Assembly (NCBI GenBank): GCA_002414505.1
Contig: DHZF01000147.1
Span: forward strand, 1 to 7,950
Direction: 5' to 3'
DNA: 7,950 bases
Source of the DNA: Hyphomonas sp. UBA5111
Lineage (GTDB): Bacteria > Pseudomonadota > Alphaproteobacteria > Caulobacterales > Hyphomonadaceae
The translations under genes and the position numbers were made by a program. Each line of letters starts with the position of its first letter. Position 1 is the first letter of the stretch. This document shows positions 4,952 to 7,950 of the stretch, piece by piece. Under the pieces are notes generated by a model. It was not told where the DNA came from and ran no database searches. It saw nothing but the letters and a program-made list of their open reading frames with translations.

Positions 4952-6340
4952 CACCACAATGTAACTGAACCGGTCCGGCTGCAGGAATTCTGCGGCCACA
5001 CGGTTTACGTCTTCCAATGTGACGGCCTCGATCAGGGCATTGCGGCGATCAAAATAGTCCACACCCAGATCATCCTGACGCACGCTCATCATCTGGCTGG
5101 CGATTTTGGCGTTCGAATCGAAGGCCAGTGGATAGGAGCCGGTGAGATAGGCCTTTGCGTCGGCCAGTTCCTCTGCGGTGACGCCCTGTTCCGCGATCAG
5201 CGCGGTCTCGGCCTTGAGCGCGTCGATGAAGTCGCCAACGCTTTCATTCTTGGTTTGGCCACTGCCGCCCCAATTCTGGTACTTCTCGTCAAAGGACAGC
5301 CAGGAATAGACGCCATAGGTCAGACCCTTCTGGACCCGCAGCGCCTCCATCAGCCGGCTGCCGAAGCCTCCGCCACCATATGTGTAGTTCAGGACATAGG
5401 CCGTGAAGAAGTCGGGATCTTCGCGCTTCAGGCCCGGCGCGAGAAAACGAACCAGGCTTTGCGGCTGCGGAAGGTCCACGATGACAGGCTCAAAGGCCTT
5501 GTCCGTCGTGAAGCTTATCTCCGGCGTTTCCGGCAAATCGCTGCTATCCGGCAGACTGGCAGTGATTTCGTCGATCATCGGCGCCAGCTCTTCGGGCATA
5601 ACCGCACCGACCGCCGTCACGATCAGGCTGTCCTTGACCATCAGCTTGCGCATATGAGCCTTGGCGAGCTCCGGGGTCAGGGCCGCAATGCTGTCGGCAG
5701 ATTTTTCCCGGGCATAGGGATGGTCGGGATAGAGAGCCTGCGCCTCAGCCCGGCCCGCCAGATAGCTCGCATTGGTCTCGCGTGTGTTCAGCGACACTTC
5801 CTGTTCACGCAGGAAGCGGGCGAAGGGTCCGTCATCGAAACGCGGGGCCTCAAAGGACAGGGCCACAAGGTCCATGGCGTCCGACGCGTTGTCTGTCAGC
5901 ATCGAGGCCGAGCATGACGTCCAGTCGCTGGACGCGCTGCAGCCGAAACTCATGTTCAGCTCTTCCATGCGCGTCTGAAAGGCAAGCGAGTCGAGATCGC
6001 CTGCGCCTTCGTTCATGTGATAAACGACCGCATCGGCAAGGCCTTCCAGTCCTTCCGGATCGGCCGCTTCGCCGCCTTCCCATGCCATGGCCACGGACAG
6101 GATCGGAATGGAGGGTTCCGAGACCAGCCAGACCGAGACACCGCCCGGCGTCGTGAATTGCTGGATTTCCGCAAAATCGCCTTCGTGGACGACGACGTCC
6201 AGCCCGCTGTCTTCAAGAGCTGCTTCAACGGGCGAGGGCTCGGAGACGACTGCCGTATCATCCTGCAGGCTGTCGACCGACGCGCAGGCTGTCAGCCCAA
6301 GACCGAGGGTGGCGCCAATGATGAGGTCAAAAGGTTTCAT
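4928..6340 (-). CDS. M16-family peptidase homologue, zinc-less lipoprotein subunit
   Basis: This 470-residue protein has a lipoprotein signal: MKPFDLIIGATLGLGLTAC, lipobox L-T-A-C with Cys19, followed by Ala-Ser. The rest is two M16 half-domains. Where the active partner has the zinc motif, this protein reads GLADAVVYHMNEGAGD, with Asp103, Val106 and Tyr107 replacing the two His and catalytic Glu, so it cannot be a zinc peptidase. It keeps the C-terminal substrate-binding block GGGGFGSRLMEALR (322-335) and KGLTYGVYSW (338-347), giving an Arg335/Tyr342 pair. In M16B two-protein systems one subunit carries HXXEH and the other the Arg/Tyr pair, which fits. Two cysteines (134, 143) could form a periplasmic disulfide. 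It starts 1 base after the active gene ends, behind GAGGGAG, so coupled translation and a 1:1 complex are likely. Confidence 0.9.
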   Translation of the reverse strand: MKPFDLIIGATLGLGLTACASVDSLQDDTAVVSEPSPVEAALEDSGLDVVVHEGDFAEIQQFTTPGGVSVWLVSEPSIPILSVAMAWEGGEAADPEGLEGLADAVVYHMNEGAGDLDSLAFQTRMEELNMSFGCSASSDWTSCSASMLTDNASDAMDLVALSFEAPRFDDGPFARFLREQEVSLNTRETNASYLAGRAEAQALYPDHPYAREKSADSIAALTPELAKAHMRKLMVKDSLIVTAVGAVMPEELAPMIDEITASLPDSSDLPETPEISFTTDKAFEPVIVDLPQPQSLVRFLAPGLKREDPDFFTAYVLNYTYGGGGFGSRLMEALRVQKGLTYGVYSWLSFDEKYQNWGGSGQTKNESVGDFIDALKAETALIAEQGVTAEELADAKAYLTGSYPLAFDSNAKIASQMMSVRQDDLGVDYFDRRNALIEAVTLEDVNRVAAEFLQPDRFSYIVVGQPEGLE

Positions 6341-6341
6341 C

Positions 6342-7697
6342 TCAGGAGTCTCCCTCTGCAGGCAGCAAATGTGCTTCGATATAGTGACGGTCAGAGCCGA
6401 AGACTTCGCGAACGGCCGCGATGGCCTGTTCAGTCGTGATGGCGCGCATGGCGTCCGGATAGTTCAGGACATCATCGACCGAACCGCCGAGGGCGAGGGT
6501 CGAGCCGAATGTATTGGCCATGTTGGACTGGCTGTCGCGGGCATAGATCGCCTGGGCGGCCAGCTTGTTGCGGGCGCGCTCCACTTCAGCGTCGGTAAAG
6601 CCTTCGTCGAGCACCTTCTCCACTTCGGCCATGACGGCCGTTTCAAGGTCTTCCAGTGCGACACCCGGCGCCGGGCTGGCCGTAATCAAGGCCGGGCCTT
6701 CATCATGCAACGTGGTCCACGCGAAAGTATTGGCGCTGATCGCAACCTGCTGATCCTCGACCAGCGACTGGTAAAGTCGGCTGGTCATGCCGCCGCCGAG
6801 CACTTCGAGGCCGACATCCAGCGCATAGGAAAGCTCACGATCGCGGGTCTCGGACGTGCCGGAATAATACCGGCTCCAGCTGGGCTGGCGTACCTTCGGG
6901 TCTGAATAGACCAGCTCCTTGGTTTCGGTCAGCGGCGGCACGGGCGCCCATTTGCGCTCGCCATGAGCCGTGCCCGTCGGCGCGATCACGCCATAATGTT
7001 CCTCGGCCAGCGCGCGCACTTCTTCTGGTGTCACATCCCCGGCAACGACGAGGATTGCATTCTCCGGGCTGTAATATTCCTTGTAGAAGGCCATGCCGTC
7101 TGCGGGCGTCAGGGCGGCCACTTCGTCCATATTGCCGATGACCGTAATCTCGTAGGGATGCCCCTTCCAGAGTTCAGACAGAACCATTTCCTGCAGGATC
7201 ACGCCGGGATTGTTGTCGATGCGCTGGCGCCGTTCTTCCTTGACCACATCCCGCTCGGAAATGAACGGACCGTTCGGATCGTCATTGATGATGAGGTCCG
7301 TCATGCGCTCGGCTTCGAGCCCCATCATCGTGCCGAGTTGGTCCTTGGCGACGCGCTCGTAATAGGCGGTATAGTCCCAGCTGGTGAAAGCGTTGCTGAC
7401 CCCGCCATTGCGCGAGACAATATTGTCGAACTCACCGGGGGCGAGGTCGTCGGTTTCCTTGAACATGACATGTTCGAACAGGTGCGCGATGCCGGACTTG
7501 CCTTCGGCCTCGTCGACTGCGCCAACCTTGTACCAGACCATATGCGTCACGACCGGCGCGCGATGGTCGGGCACGACCACGACTTCCATGCCATTGTCGA
7601 GATTGAAGACAGTCGGGGCCCAGGCGCTGTCATCTGCGACGGCACTGGACGTGAAAACCGAGAGCGCCAAAAGCCCCCCGGTAAGTATCCGTTTCAT
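6342..7697 (-). CDS. secreted zinc-dependent M16-family peptidase (catalytic subunit)
   Basis: This 451-residue periplasmic peptidase begins with a Sec signal (MKRILTGGLLALSVFTSSAVA, cleavage probably after residue 21). The zinc and catalytic motif H-L-F-E-H is at 72-76, and the third ligand is Glu154 or Glu155 in VVKEERRQ. NGGVSNAFTSWDYTAYYERV (98-117) is typical of the family. The C-terminal half (FALSYALDVGLEVLGGG-like, then SRLYQSLVEDQQVAIS) lacks the Arg/Tyr arrangement of its neighbour, so it probably needs that lipoprotein partner to form the substrate chamber. I chose the ATG at 7697 because it starts the signal peptide and follows GAGAGGAAC (7713-7705). A longer in-frame reading to 7778 would overlap the upstream gene and bury the signal. 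The physiological substrate is unknown; members degrade peptides or misfolded fragments. Confidence 0.93.
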   Translation of the reverse strand: MKRILTGGLLALSVFTSSAVADDSAWAPTVFNLDNGMEVVVVPDHRAPVVTHMVWYKVGAVDEAEGKSGIAHLFEHVMFKETDDLAPGEFDNIVSRNGGVSNAFTSWDYTAYYERVAKDQLGTMMGLEAERMTDLIINDDPNGPFISERDVVKEERRQRIDNNPGVILQEMVLSELWKGHPYEITVIGNMDEVAALTPADGMAFYKEYYSPENAILVVAGDVTPEEVRALAEEHYGVIAPTGTAHGERKWAPVPPLTETKELVYSDPKVRQPSWSRYYSGTSETRDRELSYALDVGLEVLGGGMTSRLYQSLVEDQQVAISANTFAWTTLHDEGPALITASPAPGVALEDLETAVMAEVEKVLDEGFTDAEVERARNKLAAQAIYARDSQSNMANTFGSTLALGGSVDDVLNYPDAMRAITTEQAIAAVREVFGSDRHYIEAHLLPAEGDS

Positions 7698-7704
7698 GGG
7701 CTTT

Positions 7705-7713
7705 GTTCCTCTC
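7705..7713 (-). promoter_or_regulatory. ribosome binding site setting the M16 catalytic-subunit start
   Basis: On the minus strand this reads GAGAGGAAC, with 7 bases between its end and the ATG at 7697. It lies in the 49-base gap between the DUF3035-like stop and the peptidase, and decides for the signal-peptide start over the longer upstream one. Confidence 0.6.
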
Positions 7714-7746
7714 AGGTGTTCGACTGACGCATAATGGGTAGAGCTA

Positions 7747-7950
7747 TCAGGTTCCCGGCAGCTTGATGCGCGGGGCATCGCTGGATTGCTCGATCACGAC
7801 CGGCACGCCGCCTGTGGCATTATCGGTCGCCACGCCTTCGGCAGTTTCCTCGTCGTCCGCGCGCCAGAACAGGATGCGGTCGGCAATGCTGGTCGATTTG
7901 CGGATCGTCTTGGTCTCTTCATAGTCGACCTGCGTGCGGATGACCGGATC
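7747..7950 (-). CDS. C-terminal fragment of a DUF3035/BamF-like protein (runs off window)
   Basis: An open frame enters from the right edge on the minus strand and ends with TGA at 7749-7747, giving 67 residues. It begins DPVIRTQVDYEETKTI, followed by DRILFWRADDEE, a glycine/valine linker and a basic-proline end (RIKLPGT). The D-P-x-I-R start and the D-R-(I/L)-L-F-W phrase recall the C-termini of alphaproteobacterial DUF3035 proteins, the family of Caulobacter BamF, an outer-membrane lipoprotein of the BAM complex. The place directly before two M16 peptidase genes also matches the order I recall in alphaproteobacteria (lspA, DUF3035, M16, M16). Coding status is well supported by the uninterrupted GC-biased frame. 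The family name is moderate because the conserved N-terminal part and any lipobox lie outside the window. Confidence 0.62.
   Translation of the reverse strand, partial: DPVIRTQVDYEETKTIRKSTSIADRILFWRADDEETAEGVATDNATGGVPVVIEQSSDAPRIKLPGT

Noticed and set aside
7698..7778. N-terminal extension of the catalytic M16 peptidase up to 7778.
   Set aside because: It would overlap the end of the DUF3035-like gene and place 27 polar residues before a clear Sec signal peptide; the ATG at 7697 has its own ribosome site.

Overview
The window looks like chromosomal housekeeping DNA of an alphaproteobacterium, most plausibly from the Caulobacterales/Hyphomonadaceae side of the class. This rests on uniform GC-rich codon use, tight operons, an NrtR-like NAD regulator of the long alphaproteobacterial type, and a minus-strand order of DUF3035-like lipoprotein followed by two M16 peptidases. 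Genus placement is inference. I see no rRNA, tRNA, insertion sequence, integrase, CRISPR array or phage gene, and no base-composition break suggesting transfer.

Left part (67-1768, plus strand): ygfZ (Fe-S cluster repair, folate-binding), tag (3-methyladenine DNA glycosylase I) and a 104-residue lipoprotein of unknown role. They form a compact unit with an 8-base overlap and then a 3-base gap. A 116-base spacer leads to a 373-residue KAS III-like ketoacyl synthase (1885-3006), which resembles the Pseudomonas PA3286 type more than classical FabH.

Middle (3007-4918): a 49-residue single-span membrane protein on the minus strand (3024-3173) diverges from a plus-strand pair. The pair is an HD-domain (YfbR-like) phosphohydrolase and, coupled through ATGA, a protein with a degenerate Nudix domain and winged-helix-like C-terminus (NadQ/NrtR-type NAD regulator). 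The 177-base divergent spacer (3174-3350) carries two mutually exclusive short hairpins and one long imperfect inverted repeat. It is the longest stretch without a gene, so no gap exceeds 300 bases.

Right part (4928-7950, minus strand): in transcription order, the C-terminal 67 residues of a DUF3035/BamF-like protein running off the window, a secreted zinc-dependent M16 peptidase with an intact HXXEH, and a lipidated M16 homologue that has lost the zinc ligands but keeps the complementary Arg/Tyr elements. The pair fits a two-subunit periplasmic M16B protease. This operon converges on the NAD-regulator gene.

No clearly new defence or mobile system is visible. The points most worth a second look are the structured divergent spacer with the conserved-looking small membrane protein, the catalytically degenerate Nudix regulator coupled to an HD hydrolase, the split M16 protease next to a BamF-like gene, and an Asp in place of the base-recognition Glu in Tag.
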